From Rhodothermales bacterium (lineage in GTDB: Bacteria; Bacteroidota; Rhodothermia; Rhodothermales; UBA10348), in NCBI GenBank assembly GCA_040221055.1, contig JAVJVN010000012.1, positions 236,890 through 300,889 of the forward strand: 64,000 nucleotides of DNA, in the 5' to 3' direction. The position numbers were made by a program, and so were the translations under genes. Positions within the stretch are counted from its first letter, which is position 1; every line of letters begins with the position of its first letter. The notes under the pieces are model-generated. The model saw only the letters and a program-made list of their open reading frames with translations. It did not search any database and was not told the origin of the DNA. Of this stretch, positions 1-9,140 are shown piece by piece.

Positions 1-1
1 C

Positions 2-2416
2 ACGTTCCTTCCGCTGTGGTTCACGGAAGGGTTGGCGGAATACTGGTCGGGACCACCGGACCAGCAGCATGAGATGGTCATCCGGGATGCGGTATTCACG
101 AACTACCTGGTACCCCTGGAGTCCATGTTCCGGATTCGGGGGTCCTACGTGATGTACAAGCAGGGAGAGGCCATCATGCGGTTCATCTCCGAGGAATACG
201 GCGAAGAAAAAATCCTGGGGCTCATAGAGGGATTCTGGAAGGACCGGAAGTTTGATGTGGTCCTCGAAGTCACGCTGCAGGAGCCGTTCGAGGACATCGC
301 TGCCCGATGGCTTGCCTGGGTAAAGCGACAGTATTATCCGGAGATGTCCGACGTGGACGTTCCGTCGCTGATTGCATCCGGTCTGTCGACCGAAGGGTTC
401 AATGCCAAGCCGTCCTTCCACCGGTTTCCGGATGGACGGCGGTTCGTCTATTTCGTGGGCAATCGTGGGGGATACAGCAACGTATTCTCGGTTCAGGTGG
501 ATGCGGAGTACGAACCGTTGGACGACCCTGAAATCCTGATTGAAGGTGAACGGAGCGATGAATTCGAGGCGTTCCACCTGTTCGAATCGCGCATTGCGGT
601 GTCGTCCGGTGGGAAATTGGCGTTCGTCACCAAGAGTGGAAACCGGGACGTCATCCATGTCTGGGACCTGTATGCGAACCGGCTGGAAGACACCTATCGT
701 TTTGAACGGATCATCGCCGCCTATTCCCCGACATGGTCGCCCGATGGAACGGCGTTGGCGTTCACATCCATCGGGGAGAACGGGTTCTCCGACATTCACA
801 TCCTGGATCGTACCTCGGGTCGTCTCCACCCGCTGACGGACGATGCATGGGATGATCGCGACCCCTCGTGGAGCCCCGATGGTCACCAGGTAGCGTTCTC
901 ATCGGACCGGACCGGGGTGGGTCCCATCAGCGCCTACAACATTTTCACGTACGACCTGGAACGCGAACAGATTGACTACGTGACGTATGGGCATCGGGTG
1001 GATCTCTCGCCAACCTGGAGTCCGGACGGCCGGCACGTGGCTTTCATCAGTTCACAACCCGATTCAACGGGTCGGTTCAGCGGGCAGGACATCTGGGTGG
1101 CGGATATGACGGCTCAACCCGCGGGGCCGGACCTGGAACGTCCCCTGGTGCGGTTGACGCGGCTGGCATCTGCCGCGATGGACCCCGTCTGGACGGCCGA
1201 TGACCATCTCGTATTCACGTCGTTCGAGGGCCTGGAATTCTCCATCCGCCACTTGGCCGACGTGGATTCCTTGTTGGCCGACCCCAAGCGGATCCAACGG
1301 ATTGGCTTCACAGATGTGGGCGAACCCTGGACATTCGACCGGATTGAAATCGGAGAGGATGCGACGGCAGGATCGTACAAGACCCGCTATCAGCTGGACA
1401 TCGCGCAGGCCAGCGTCGGACAGAGCTCGGTGCTGGGTACGACCGGTGGAGCCCTGGTGGCGTTCTCGGACATGCTCGGGAACGATTACCTGAATTTCAC
1501 GCTGTTCAACACGGGCACGTCCCAACGGTCCTTCCTGGAAGATCTGTCCTTCCAGGTCGCCAAATACGACTTCGGAAAGCGGGCCAACACGGGCTTCGGG
1601 GCATACCGGTTCTCGGGACTGCGCTACGATGTCACCGATCCGGATGCACCGACCACCTTTCCCCGGTTCCACGAAACCATCTACGGCGGCTTCGGTGCGG
1701 TCAGTTATCCGATCTCCAAATTCCGGCGGCTCGAACTCGGGACGTCCCTGAACTGGAGTCGGAAGGAGATCGGTATCCGGAATATCGATCGGGATGCATG
1801 GTTGTTGTCAAACAGTCTGTCCATCACCCACGATGAGACCCTCTACTGGCTGAACGGTCCGGTAAGTGGTTGGCGGGGAAGGGCAACGCTCGCCTATACC
1901 ACCGACGTGGTGTACTCCAACGTGAGTTACTTCACGCTTTCAGCGGATGTCCGCACGTACATCCGCCTGCATGACCAGGTCACGTTCGCATCCTGGTTCA
2001 TGGGACGCATGAACGAAGGCCGCGAGGCCCGCCTGTTCGTGATGGGGGGCTCCTGGGATCTACGCGGATTCCGGTTCTTTGAGGTTCGGGGTCAGAAAAT
2101 CTGGTTCACGTCACAGGAACTCCGTTTCCCGCTGGTGAACGCACCCTCTGTTTTCCTGCCGTTCCTGGCCCCGTTCGGTGTTGCCAGTCTGCGGGGCGCC
2201 CTGTTCTTCGATGCGGCCCATGCGTGGAATGACGGGTACCGGGACGTTCGTCCGGAAATCAACGCCGGGGAAACCATCGGAGCAGCCGGTCTGGGTTTCC
2301 GAATGAACCTGTTCGGCGCTTTCGTCCTCAGGTATGACATCGGCCGTCGCTATCGGGATGGTTTCCGCGTGCAGGACAAGGTGTTCCGGCAATTCATGTT
2401 CGGGTGGGATTTCTGA
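2..2416 (+). CDS. Outer-membrane TolB-type propeller/beta-barrel protein, 5' truncated
   Basis: The frame is open from the first bases of the window, so the true start lies upstream; 804 residues are visible. The first residues, WFTEGLAEYWS, match the end of a gluzincin (peptidase MA-like) domain, whose downstream Glu is usually the third zinc ligand; the HExxH would be outside the window. The middle has at least four PD40/TolB propeller blades (SPTWSPDG, DPSWSPDG, SPTWSPDG, DPVWTADD). The last ~350 residues look like a BamA/D15-type outer-membrane barrel: a GGSWDLRGF turn, ELRFPL, and a terminal FGWDF ending in Phe. A surface protease or assembly role is inference. The next gene starts inside its stop codon. 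Confidence 0.8.
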   Translation, partial: TFLPLWFTEGLAEYWSGPPDQQHEMVIRDAVFTNYLVPLESMFRIRGSYVMYKQGEAIMRFISEEYGEEKILGLIEGFWKDRKFDVVLEVTLQEPFEDIAARWLAWVKRQYYPEMSDVDVPSLIASGLSTEGFNAKPSFHRFPDGRRFVYFVGNRGGYSNVFSVQVDAEYEPLDDPEILIEGERSDEFEAFHLFESRIAVSSGGKLAFVTKSGNRDVIHVWDLYANRLEDTYRFERIIAAYSPTWSPDGTALAFTSIGENGFSDIHILDRTSGRLHPLTDDAWDDRDPSWSPDGHQVAFSSDRTGVGPISAYNIFTYDLEREQIDYVTYGHRVDLSPTWSPDGRHVAFISSQPDSTGRFSGQDIWVADMTAQPAGPDLERPLVRLTRLASAAMDPVWTADDHLVFTSFEGLEFSIRHLADVDSLLADPKRIQRIGFTDVGEPWTFDRIEIGEDATAGSYKTRYQLDIAQASVGQSSVLGTTGGALVAFSDMLGNDYLNFTLFNTGTSQRSFLEDLSFQVAKYDFGKRANTGFGAYRFSGLRYDVTDPDAPTTFPRFHETIYGGFGAVSYPISKFRRLELGTSLNWSRKEIGIRNIDRDAWLLSNSLSITHDETLYWLNGPVSGWRGRATLAYTTDVVYSNVSYFTLSADVRTYIRLHDQVTFASWFMGRMNEGREARLFVMGGSWDLRGFRFFEVRGQKIWFTSQELRFPLVNAPSVFLPFLAPFGVASLRGALFFDAAHAWNDGYRDVRPEINAGETIGAAGLGFRMNLFGAFVLRYDIGRRYRDGFRVQDKVFRQFMFGWDF

Positions 2417-3567
2417 TGATGCGACTGCTCCCCATATTCATCCTGGTGTTGTCGGGTTGTCAGACCATCCAGTTGGAGCGTCCATACGATGTACCGGACG
2501 ATGCGTGGATCACCGACGGGGGATCCACGCTCAGGCAGCGTGCGGGGTCGGAACGGATCCCGCCACCGCTGGTGGTCGCCTGGCAGTACAATGCGGCGGC
2601 CGGATTCGGCCCGGGCTCGCCGCTGCTTGTCCGTGACCGTCTGTTCGTGGGTACACGTAAAGGGGAAATGCATGCGGTGGATCTGGCGTCCGGCAGGCGG
2701 ACCGGATACCGGGAATTCAACGAGGCCATCGAGGGCACACCCGCGATTTCGGATGGTATCCTGTATGTGACGTCTCCCTGGGGAAATCGGGCCTTGATAG
2801 CCTACGACCTGGAGCGGGCTTCGGTGAAATGGCGCGTGTCGGGCGTACCGGTGGAAGTGGCGCCGGTGGTCGCGGGCAACGTCGTCGTCATTGTGGACGT
2901 GGAGGCCACCGTCCGGGCCTACCGAACCGGAAACGGGGAGGAAGTCTGGCGGCACCACCTCGAAGAACGGACCTCCGTCCATTCCACGCCGCTTCTGCTG
3001 GCTGACGGACGCTTGTTCGTGGCCACCGATCGCGGGGGCTTGGTCATGATGGATGCGTCGAATGGAGACGTACTGTGGCAGACCTCCATCGACCTGCCGG
3101 TCCGTGCCGGAGCCGCGTCTGACGGCGAACGCATATACATTCCCACTACGCGCGGCGTTCTTGTGGCGGTGGATGTCCAGAGCGGGAAGGTGCTTTGGGA
3201 GCATCGGAATCCCAACCGACTGGTGCGCATGGCTCCGCCCGCCGTAAAGGGAGGGCGGCTGATCTTCGGCGCATCGGACGGGACCGTCCGACGCCTGGAC
3301 GCCATCAGTGGCGTCCAGGAATGGACCGTCAACGTGGGAGCGGTCGTGGACGCTCCGCCACAATGGACACACAGCGCCGTCTACGTCGGGACGATGGGTC
3401 GGGAATTGCTTGCACTGGACGCGGAATCCGGGGCGATCTCCTGGCGACACCAACTCGAGGGTCGGATAAAATCGGCCATGGCGGCCGCGGACGGAGCCTT
3501 GTACGTCCTGTCGGAGCCACGTTATGTCGTGAAATTCATTCCCGCAACGGAGGGTGAAGATGAGTAA
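2416..3567 (+). CDS. BamB-like PQQ-propeller lipoprotein
   Basis: 383 residues. The N-terminus MMRLLPIFILVLSGC is a lipoprotein signal peptide with an LSGC lipobox, so the mature protein is probably anchored to a membrane facing the periplasm. The rest is a run of PQQ-like beta-propeller blades, each with a G-x-[LV]-x-A-[LV]-[DN] core (for example GEMHAVDLASG, GVLVAVDVQSGKVLWEH, ELLALDAESGAISWRH). BamB, the barrel-assembly lipoprotein, has this fold and length. I chose the ATG at 2416, which shares one base with the upstream TGA, over the GTG at 2404, because it begins directly with the signal peptide. A gene for a barrel protein lies just upstream. A role as a true Bam subunit is inferred. 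Confidence 0.75.
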   Translation: MMRLLPIFILVLSGCQTIQLERPYDVPDDAWITDGGSTLRQRAGSERIPPPLVVAWQYNAAAGFGPGSPLLVRDRLFVGTRKGEMHAVDLASGRRTGYREFNEAIEGTPAISDGILYVTSPWGNRALIAYDLERASVKWRVSGVPVEVAPVVAGNVVVIVDVEATVRAYRTGNGEEVWRHHLEERTSVHSTPLLLADGRLFVATDRGGLVMMDASNGDVLWQTSIDLPVRAGAASDGERIYIPTTRGVLVAVDVQSGKVLWEHRNPNRLVRMAPPAVKGGRLIFGASDGTVRRLDAISGVQEWTVNVGAVVDAPPQWTHSAVYVGTMGRELLALDAESGAISWRHQLEGRIKSAMAAADGALYVLSEPRYVVKFIPATEGEDE

Positions 3568-4144
3568 ACGAGGGGTTTTGTGGTTCGTGCTGATGAGTGC
3601 ACTCCTGCCGTCCATGGTAATCGCCCAGAGCCGGACGGTCCACGTGGAATCGGAATATCCACAGGCCATTGTCGTCGCGGACGGGAAATACATCGGACGC
3701 ATTTCGGAATCACCGTTCAGGGTGGATGCTTCCGTCCGTCAGATTCTCCTGCGCTCCCCGCGGGTTACCGCATGGAATGCCCAATCCATTCTCCTGGACC
3801 TTCCGGAGGGCGACGACGTCCGGTTGCGGGCGGATTTTTCGACCCTGCGCCCGGCTTTTGACGCACCCATTGCCCAACCTCAGCCGGAGGTCCCGGTTGC
3901 ATACGCTCAGCCCGATGTACGGAAGCGCCGTTGGATTGACGTCGTCTCGCTCTCCGGTGCGGTCGTGGCCGGAGCGCTGGCCGTCCATTACCGTACGAAG
4001 GCCGACAATCGCTTCGAAGATTGGGAAGCAGACAAGCGGCCGCAGCTGAAGCGGGACATCCAACGTCTTGATGTCCTGTCGGGCGTTTCCACGGGGGTCA
4101 TGCAGGTGGGCATAGGCGTCTTCGCCTTCCGGCTCGTGTTCTGA
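3560..4144 (+). CDS. Secreted PEGA-like protein of unknown function
   Basis: 194 residues starting at the ATG at 3560, which overlaps the previous stop by 8 bp. MSKRGVLWFVLMSALLPSMVIAQ is a clear signal peptide. Residues ~25-70 resemble a PEGA surface domain (VHVESEYPQAIVVADGKYIG followed by SPFRV). A Pro-rich linker, QPQPEVPVAYAQP, follows, then two hydrophobic stretches near the C-terminus (VVSLSGAVVAGALAVHY and GVMQVGIGVFAFRLVF). The last residue is Phe, as in many envelope proteins here. Its coupling to the propeller lipoprotein suggests a shared envelope role. I do not recognise a specific family. Confidence 0.6.
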   Translation: MSKRGVLWFVLMSALLPSMVIAQSRTVHVESEYPQAIVVADGKYIGRISESPFRVDASVRQILLRSPRVTAWNAQSILLDLPEGDDVRLRADFSTLRPAFDAPIAQPQPEVPVAYAQPDVRKRRWIDVVSLSGAVVAGALAVHYRTKADNRFEDWEADKRPQLKRDIQRLDVLSGVSTGVMQVGIGVFAFRLVF

Positions 4145-4207
4145 TCCGACGTGGGAGGGAGCGTCGAGTATACGGGATCGGGAGAGCGCCTCCGGAGTAC
4201 GAGCAGC

Positions 4208-4666
4208 ATGATCAAAGAACAACTCGATATCGACCTGAAAGAGGCCATGAAGGCCAAGGATGCCGTTCGGCTGGCAACCATCCGTTCCCTGCGAGCGGCC
4301 ATCATGGAGAAGGAAATCGCCATGCGGCAAGGGGGCGTGGCCCACCTGTCGGAAGAGGATGTACTCACCGTGGTTGGCAAACAGGCCAAGCAGCGCCGTG
4401 ATTCCATTGAGCAATTCACGGCGGCCGGTCGGGAAGACCTGGCAGCCCGGGAAGAAGCCGAACTCGAAATCCTGTCTACCTACTTGCCGGAGCAACTTGA
4501 TGCGGATGCCATCCGTAGGGAGGTGCAAACCATCGTAGAACAGACCGGTGCAACGGGCATGAAGGACATGGGCCGCGTGATGGGAGCGGCAATGACGGCC
4601 CTGAGCGGACGCGCCGATGGGAAGGACGTCCAACAGATCGCCCGCGAGGTTCTTTCAGCAATTTGA
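4208..4666 (+). CDS. yqeY: GatB/YqeY domain protein
   Basis: 152 residues, the usual size of free-standing YqeY proteins. These match the tail domain of the GatB amidotransferase subunit and are thought to bind tRNA-like substrates. Recognisable features are the N-terminal MIKEQLDIDLKEAMKAKD and TIRSLRAAI segments, EVLSTYLPEQL-type spacing (EILSTYLPEQLDADAI), and the C-terminal MKDMGRVMGA segment. I start at the ATG at 4208, where homology begins, rather than the in-frame codon at 4151. It lies 63 bp after the PEGA-like gene and 21 bp before cvpA. Confidence 0.88.
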   Translation: MIKEQLDIDLKEAMKAKDAVRLATIRSLRAAIMEKEIAMRQGGVAHLSEEDVLTVVGKQAKQRRDSIEQFTAAGREDLAAREEAELEILSTYLPEQLDADAIRREVQTIVEQTGATGMKDMGRVMGAAMTALSGRADGKDVQQIAREVLSAI

Positions 4667-4687
4667 TTTCCTGCCGATAAATCCCGT

Positions 4688-5230
4688 ATGGCAACTCTGG
4701 ACATCATCATTCTCGCCATCATCGCTTTCGGATTGATCCGTGGAATGCGGACGGGCTTCATCCGGCAGGTGACGACGCTGGCCGGTATTGTTGTGGCATT
4801 CGTGGCTGCAGCGACCTTCATGGACGATGCAGGCAACCTCTTCGAGCAGTACACAGGGATGGTACCTGAACTTGCTCCACTCGCTGGATTCGTGGCCATT
4901 TTCCTGCTTTGTCGCCTGTTCATCCGGCTGTTCGGCTTCGCGTTGGACGATGTTGCTGAAAAGGCCAAATTGGGTGGACTGAACCGATTGGCCGGTGGAG
5001 CAACCGGTGCGCTCAAGGCCGTCATTGTGATGAGTCTGGCCTTCCTGTTCGTGGGCTTCCTGGAATTGCCCTCGGCCCCCGCACGGGCCTCATCCGAATT
5101 CTACAAGCCCGTGTCGGAGTTTGTACCGGAAGCGTGGCAGTACCTGTCGCGTCAGTCCCCGGCTTTCGAGGACATGCGAAAGGAACTGGAACGTCGCCTT
5201 CGCGAGGGATCCGGAGCGCTTCCGGTCTGA
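4688..5230 (+). CDS. cvpA: CvpA family inner-membrane protein
   Basis: 180 residues with four predicted membrane segments: DIIILAIIAFGLIRG at the start, LAGIVVAFVAAATF, APLAGFVAIFLLCRLFIRLF, and ALKAVIVMSLAFLFVGF. The N-terminal D-x-x-x-[LI]-x-x-[IL]-x-x-x-x-G-x-x-R-G arrangement and the GGLNRLAGGATGALK loop are typical of CvpA. Members are linked to colicin V production, envelope homeostasis and biofilm. The cytoplasmic tail (LSRQSPAFEDMRKELERRLREG) is charged and probably helical. It probably closes a plus-strand run beginning before position 1. Confidence 0.85.
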   Translation: MATLDIIILAIIAFGLIRGMRTGFIRQVTTLAGIVVAFVAAATFMDDAGNLFEQYTGMVPELAPLAGFVAIFLLCRLFIRLFGFALDDVAEKAKLGGLNRLAGGATGALKAVIVMSLAFLFVGFLELPSAPARASSEFYKPVSEFVPEAWQYLSRQSPAFEDMRKELERRLREGSGALPV

Positions 5231-5249
5231 GCCAGATCCTGACACCCTG

Positions 5250-5265
5250 ACACGCCGTGGCGTGT
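5250..5265. terminator. Hairpin between convergent genes
   Basis: ACACGC-CGTG-GCGTGT is a 6-bp stem with a 4-base loop between the ends of cvpA (plus) and the barrel protein (minus). It has no T-run on either side, so it is a weak candidate for a shared terminator. Confidence 0.35.
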
Positions 5266-5267
5266 GC

Positions 5268-6104
5268 TCAGAATCGCACGGCTTGCGGCGTGTAACGGAA
5301 CCGTACGCCTCCGGCTACATCCGTGACGGTTGCATCGTTGCCCGTTGCGCGTACCCATTGCACGGAAATGTCCAGGCGGAGCGTCGGATGCGCGTACCAG
5401 GTCAGGGTCGGCGTCACTTCGGACCAGCGCAGGTCGCCCTTGAAGGAATGGACGGCATGCCAGGCTACTACCGCGACGTCCAGTCCGGGTGTGACCGTGA
5501 TGGATGTGACTCCAAGCGCCCGGGCTTCGATTCCGTTGTGCGTCATCCCGTGCCCCGGAATGTCGGAGAACTGGACGGAGCCCCATTTGCTGGATACCAG
5601 ACCCGTTTCAATGCGGGTTTTCAGGGTAAACTGCCGTCGCCAACTTGTTCGGGAGAGTGCCGGACCGTATCCCAGTCTGGCCCATGTAATGTGGGAATCC
5701 CTGAGTCCGGATCGGTCCACATCCAACAGCGTGACGGAAGCCGATTGTGGCGTACGCTGGATGTCCATGTCCAGCGCGACACCCCGGTACCGGAAATCCG
5801 CGTCCGTGTCTGAAAACCGTACTCCCAGTCCGACATCCAGGAGGCGAATGTGACTGTCCACTGTGGTCTGGGGAAGGATGGTAAACACCGGTACGGCCCT
5901 TCCCACTCCCGCAATCACCGTGGTTGTGGCAGCGTCCCGTGCGTGACCGCCAGCCAAATGCCACTCCAGCGGAGCGAATTCGGTCAGGCGTTGTCCACGT
6001 GCATCAGGTGCCAGGATGCACGTGGCCACGAGGATGAAGGACAAGGACCGGAAAAAGGGCAAAAGCATGGATTTGAAGTCGGTCAAGAAATGACGTATGG
6101 GCAT
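5268..6104 (-). CDS. Small outer-membrane beta-barrel protein, unknown
   Basis: 278 residues. The ATG at 6104 shares one base with the upstream stop (TGATG), so it is translationally coupled to the DMT transporter. A TTG one codon earlier is also in frame. The N-terminus carries a hydrophobic signal segment (MLLPFFRSLSFILVATCILA) and cleavage near DARGQ. The rest is rich in alternating polar/hydrophobic strands (DSHIRLLDVGLGVRF, PTLRLDISVQWVRATG), with a last residue of Phe, which fits a ~10-12 strand barrel. I cannot assign a family. Confidence 0.6.
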   Translation of the reverse strand: MPIRHFLTDFKSMLLPFFRSLSFILVATCILAPDARGQRLTEFAPLEWHLAGGHARDAATTTVIAGVGRAVPVFTILPQTTVDSHIRLLDVGLGVRFSDTDADFRYRGVALDMDIQRTPQSASVTLLDVDRSGLRDSHITWARLGYGPALSRTSWRRQFTLKTRIETGLVSSKWGSVQFSDIPGHGMTHNGIEARALGVTSITVTPGLDVAVVAWHAVHSFKGDLRWSEVTPTLTWYAHPTLRLDISVQWVRATGNDATVTDVAGGVRFRYTPQAVRF

Positions 6105-7045
6105 CAATGCACGCGCGGCGGAACGGTTCTGGGCACGGCCCGCGCCTTTCGCATGAGCACCAATCCTCCGACAATGAGACCCCCCCCGAGTATTTGTCCG
6201 GGGGATGCGGGATCACCCAGGATCAACCAACTCGAGAACAGGGCCACGAACGGGACCAGATTGTTGAATGCGGCCGTGTGGGAGGGGCCAATGGTTCGCA
6301 CGCCCCGATTCCAGAGCACGATGGCGATTCCCGTCGAGAGCGAACCCGACGTGAACACCAGGAGCCAGTGCCACCAGCGCACGGCATTCCAGTCCACGTC
6401 TCCCAGAACGGGTAGAGCGAAAAGGAGCAGTATCGGAAATGCCAGCGCGAGGGCCAGGACGGTCAGGGCCGTGGGGGACATGTGTTGGACCAACGGTCGC
6501 GTCAGTGCGGTGTAGCTTCCCCATAGCATGGCCGCCACAAGGATGATGAGGTTGCCCGTCATTGCATTGGATGCCATTTCAACCGTGGTCGAGCCATAGA
6601 GGACGACCCAGACCGTGCCGGCAATGCTGATGATCAGACCGGTCCAGGCCAACATGGTCAGGCGTTCCACGCGCGTGGAAAGTGCGACCATGGCGGTCCA
6701 CAAGGGTGCGGACGCCATGATGAGGGCGGCATTCCCGGCCGACGTCATGTCCAGGCCGAGGATGAAGGTCAACTGGTAGCAGACCCATCCGACAAACCCC
6801 AATCGGGCAATGGCCCAGCCGTGACTGCACATGGGTTGCCACATGACCTGGACCGATCGACCGGATCGGACCCAGTAGATGTATCCGAGCACGACACCGG
6901 CCGAAAGTATCCGGAGGACGTTCAGGACGTACGGATGAAGTACCACCAGAACGATCTTCATGATCGGGAAATTCAGTCCCCACATGAGGACGACCGTCAT
7001 GAGTTCGAGCTCACCCCTCCACTTGGTCAGGAAGCTGTTGGACAT
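6104..7045 (-). CDS. EamA/DMT-family metabolite transporter
   Basis: 313 residues with about ten membrane helices in two repeated halves, as in the drug/metabolite transporter superfamily. Visible family marks are the start ELMTVVLMWGLNFPIMKI, the end of the first repeat (LGLDMTSAGNAALIMASAPLWTA), and the second-repeat end (RTIGPSHTAAFNNLVPFVALF), which matches the EamA pattern exactly. The substrate cannot be predicted. It is divergent from the MerR gene across 106 bp and coupled to the barrel protein downstream. Confidence 0.87.
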   Translation of the reverse strand: MSNSFLTKWRGELELMTVVLMWGLNFPIMKIVLVVLHPYVLNVLRILSAGVVLGYIYWVRSGRSVQVMWQPMCSHGWAIARLGFVGWVCYQLTFILGLDMTSAGNAALIMASAPLWTAMVALSTRVERLTMLAWTGLIISIAGTVWVVLYGSTTVEMASNAMTGNLIILVAAMLWGSYTALTRPLVQHMSPTALTVLALALAFPILLLFALPVLGDVDWNAVRWWHWLLVFTSGSLSTGIAIVLWNRGVRTIGPSHTAAFNNLVPFVALFSSWLILGDPASPGQILGGGLIVGGLVLMRKARAVPRTVPPRVH

Positions 7046-7151
7046 TCAGCAGGGAAGGGTATGGTCTGGGTACAGGCGGGATCCTGCCATACAAGGCGGA
7101 ACCTCGGGCGCGAGGCGGTGGCAAAGTAACGGAAAGGCCGTACATTGTGGC

Positions 7152-7490
7152 ATGCTCGAAGGCGGAATCACAAAACTTTACTATACCATCAGTGAGGTCT
7201 CAGCCCTGGTAGGGGAAGAGGCCCACGTGCTGCGTTATTGGGAGTCGGAGTTTCCTGTCCTGAAGCCGCGGAAGAATCGAGCCGGAAAGCGCGTCTATAC
7301 GCGCGATGATATTGACGTGGTGTATCGCATCCGTCATTTGCTGAGGGATGAGAAGTTCACGATTGACGGAGCCCGGCAGGCGCTCGAGAAGAAGGACGAT
7401 GGGCTCGAGGAATCCTCGCCCACGGTCCGTGAGCTGAAAGAGGTCAGGGGATTCCTGGAGCGACTCTTGAACCGCATTTCTTCGGACTGA
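7152..7490 (+). CDS. MerR-family regulator, short form
   Basis: 112 residues. Residues ~8-75 form a MerR winged helix: LYYTISEVSALVGEEAHVLR, then YWESEFP and NRAGKRVYTRDDID. The remainder is a short helical tail for dimerisation, with no effector domain. Start at ATG 7152; frames running up to 6960 would cover the divergent gene. Short MerR proteins of this type with a conserved LRYWESEFP motif are common in Bacteroidota. A tRNA gene begins 39 bp downstream. Confidence 0.85.
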   Translation: MLEGGITKLYYTISEVSALVGEEAHVLRYWESEFPVLKPRKNRAGKRVYTRDDIDVVYRIRHLLRDEKFTIDGARQALEKKDDGLEESSPTVRELKEVRGFLERLLNRISSD

Positions 7491-7529
7491 CGGGAACCGT
7501 ACACGGCTCCATGGTTTTCACCCTTCCCT

Positions 7530-7603
7530 CGGGACGTGGCGCAGCCCGGTAGCGCACTTGCATGGGGTGCAAGGGGTCGCAGGTTCAAATCCTGTCGTCC
7601 CGA
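7530..7603 (+). tRNA. trnP: tRNA-Pro (anticodon GGG)
   Basis: A full cloverleaf can be drawn. The acceptor stem is CGGGACG/CGTCCCG with discriminator A, and the D-arm is GCGC...GCGC around AGCCCGGTA. The anticodon stem CTTGC/GCAAG carries loop ATGGGGT, giving anticodon GGG. The T-arm is GCAGG-TTCAAAT-CCTGT. The 3' CCA is not encoded. A strong terminator follows 11 bp later. Confidence 0.95.
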
Positions 7604-7614
7604 CGAGAAGACGC

Positions 7615-7644
7615 AAAAAGGCAGACCTTTCGGTCTGCCTTTTT
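7615..7644. terminator. Bidirectional intrinsic terminator
   Basis: AAAAAGGCAGACC-TTTC-GGTCTGCCTTTTT is a 13-bp perfect stem with a T-run on either strand. It ends the tRNA-Pro transcript on plus and can act as the second stop for ahcY on minus. Confidence 0.9.
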
Positions 7645-7681
7645 GTGTTTCAGCGCATTCCATGGACAAAAAGCCCCGCTC

Positions 7682-7701
7682 AGGGCCTGTTGACAGGCCC
7701 T
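7682..7701 (-). terminator. ahcY 3' hairpin
   Basis: AGGGCCTG-TTGA-CAGGCCCT, an 8-bp perfect stem overlapping the ahcY stop codon. On the minus strand it is followed by nine bases and then five Ts (7668-7672). It is probably a first ahcY terminator ahead of the one at 7615-7644. Confidence 0.55.
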
Positions 7702-9007
7702 AATACCGGTAGTACTCCGGCTTGTACGGGCCTTCCTGCGTGACACCGATGTAGTCAGCCTGTTGGGGCGTCAGTTCTTCCAGCTCCACGCCGATCTTGG
7801 CAAGGTGCAGCCGTGCAACACGCTCGTCGAGGTGCTTGGGCAGGGTGTAGACCTCGTTGTCGTACTTGTCCGCGTTGTGCCACAGCTCCAGCTGCGCGAG
7901 CACCTGGTTCGTGAACGAATTCGACATCACGAACGATGGATGCCCCGTTGCGCATCCCAGGTTCACAAGGCGACCTTCTGCGAGCACGATGACTTCCTTG
8001 CCATCGATCGAGAACAGGTCCACCTGGGGCTTGATCGTGTCGCGGGTGTGACCGTAGTTCTTCTTCAGCCAGGCCATGTCGATCTCATTGTCGAAGTGAC
8101 CGATGTTGCAGACGATGGCCTTGTCCTTCATCGAACGGAAATGCCGCTCCGTAATGACGTTGAAGTTGCCCGTGGCCGTCACGACAATATCCGCCTGCTT
8201 CACGGCATCGTCCATTTTCTTGACCGCAAATCCGTCCATGGCGGCTTGCAGGGCACAGATCGGATCGATTTCAGTGACAATGACGCGTGCTCCAGCTCCA
8301 CGGAGGGAAGCCGCAGAGCCCTTGCCGACGTCTCCATAACCGGCAACCACGGCGACCTTGCCGGCCATCATGATATCGGTAGCGCGCCGAATGGCATCCA
8401 CCAGGGATTCCTTGCAGCCGTACTTGTTGTCGAATTTCGACTTGGTGACGGAGTCGTTCACGTTGATGGCGGGCATCGGAAGCGTGCCTTTCTTCTGGCG
8501 CTCGTACAGGCGATGGACGCCCGTCGTGGTCTCTTCGGAGAGACCTTTGATGCCGGGCACCAGTTCAGGGTACCGATCCAGGACCATGTTCGTGAGGTCA
8601 CCGCCATCATCCAGGATCATATTGAGTGGCTGGCGATCATCCCCGAAGAACAGGGTCTGCTCAATGCACCAGTCGAACTCTTCTTCCGTCATACCCTTCC
8701 AGGCATAAACCTGGATGCCTGCTGCTGCGATGGCCGCGGCAGCCTGGTCCTGTGTGGAGAAGATATTGCACGAGGACCACGTTACTTCCGCACCCAGTTC
8801 CGCAAGGGTCTCAATGAGAACCGCGGTCTGGATGGTCATGTGGAGGCAGCCGGCAATGCGGGCTCCCTTCAACGGCTCCTTGCCACGGTACTCTTCGCGG
8901 AGCGCCATGAGTCCCGGCATCTCGGCTTCCGCCAGGCGGATTTCCTTGCGTCCCCATTCTGCGAGGGAGATGTCTTTGACTTTGTATTTCAAGGTTTCAA
9001 TTTCCAT
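7700..9007 (-). CDS. ahcY: Adenosylhomocysteinase
   Basis: 435 residues, full length. It hydrolyses S-adenosylhomocysteine to adenosine and homocysteine, NAD-dependently, in the cytoplasm, keeping methylation reactions going. Family marks: [32 protein letters not shown], the Rossmann glycine loop [13 protein letters not shown], the substrate-side [19 protein letters not shown], and the C-terminal KPEYYRY. Its length is close to the short form without the ~40-residue insertion seen in many proteobacterial enzymes. A 133-bp gap separates it from the upstream amidohydrolase, enough for its own promoter. I saw no SAM or SAH riboswitch fold there. Confidence 0.97.
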   Translation of the reverse strand: MEIETLKYKVKDISLAEWGRKEIRLAEAEMPGLMALREEYRGKEPLKGARIAGCLHMTIQTAVLIETLAELGAEVTWSSCNIFSTQDQAAAAIAAAGIQVYAWKGMTEEEFDWCIEQTLFFGDDRQPLNMILDDGGDLTNMVLDRYPELVPGIKGLSEETTTGVHRLYERQKKGTLPMPAINVNDSVTKSKFDNKYGCKESLVDAIRRATDIMMAGKVAVVAGYGDVGKGSAASLRGAGARVIVTEIDPICALQAAMDGFAVKKMDDAVKQADIVVTATGNFNVITERHFRSMKDKAIVCNIGHFDNEIDMAWLKKNYGHTRDTIKPQVDLFSIDGKEVIVLAEGRLVNLGCATGHPSFVMSNSFTNQVLAQLELWHNADKYDNEVYTLPKHLDERVARLHLAKIGVELEELTPQQADYIGVTQEGPYKPEYYRY

Positions 9008-9140
9008 GGACTCGGATTCGGATAGCTGGATGAATGGAAAGGTCTTTTGAACCGCATGAACGCATCTTGTTTCCAGTACTTGATGAAGCAGCGGTTAGAA
9101 CGGATGGGCACATGCTCAGGACGTCTTGCCCAGTTCCTGC

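Noticed and set aside
2350-3702. 450-codon open frame antisense to the BamB-like lipoprotein
   Set aside because: It is a shadow of the propeller gene with no domain and no plausible start context.
7763-9025. 420-codon open frame antisense to ahcY
   Set aside because: It mirrors a strongly conserved enzyme and shows no family motif. Long antisense frames are expected in GC-rich DNA.
9008-9140. Possible SAM/SAH riboswitch upstream of ahcY
   Set aside because: I looked for the conserved stems and core of SAH and SAM riboswitches on the minus strand and did not find them.
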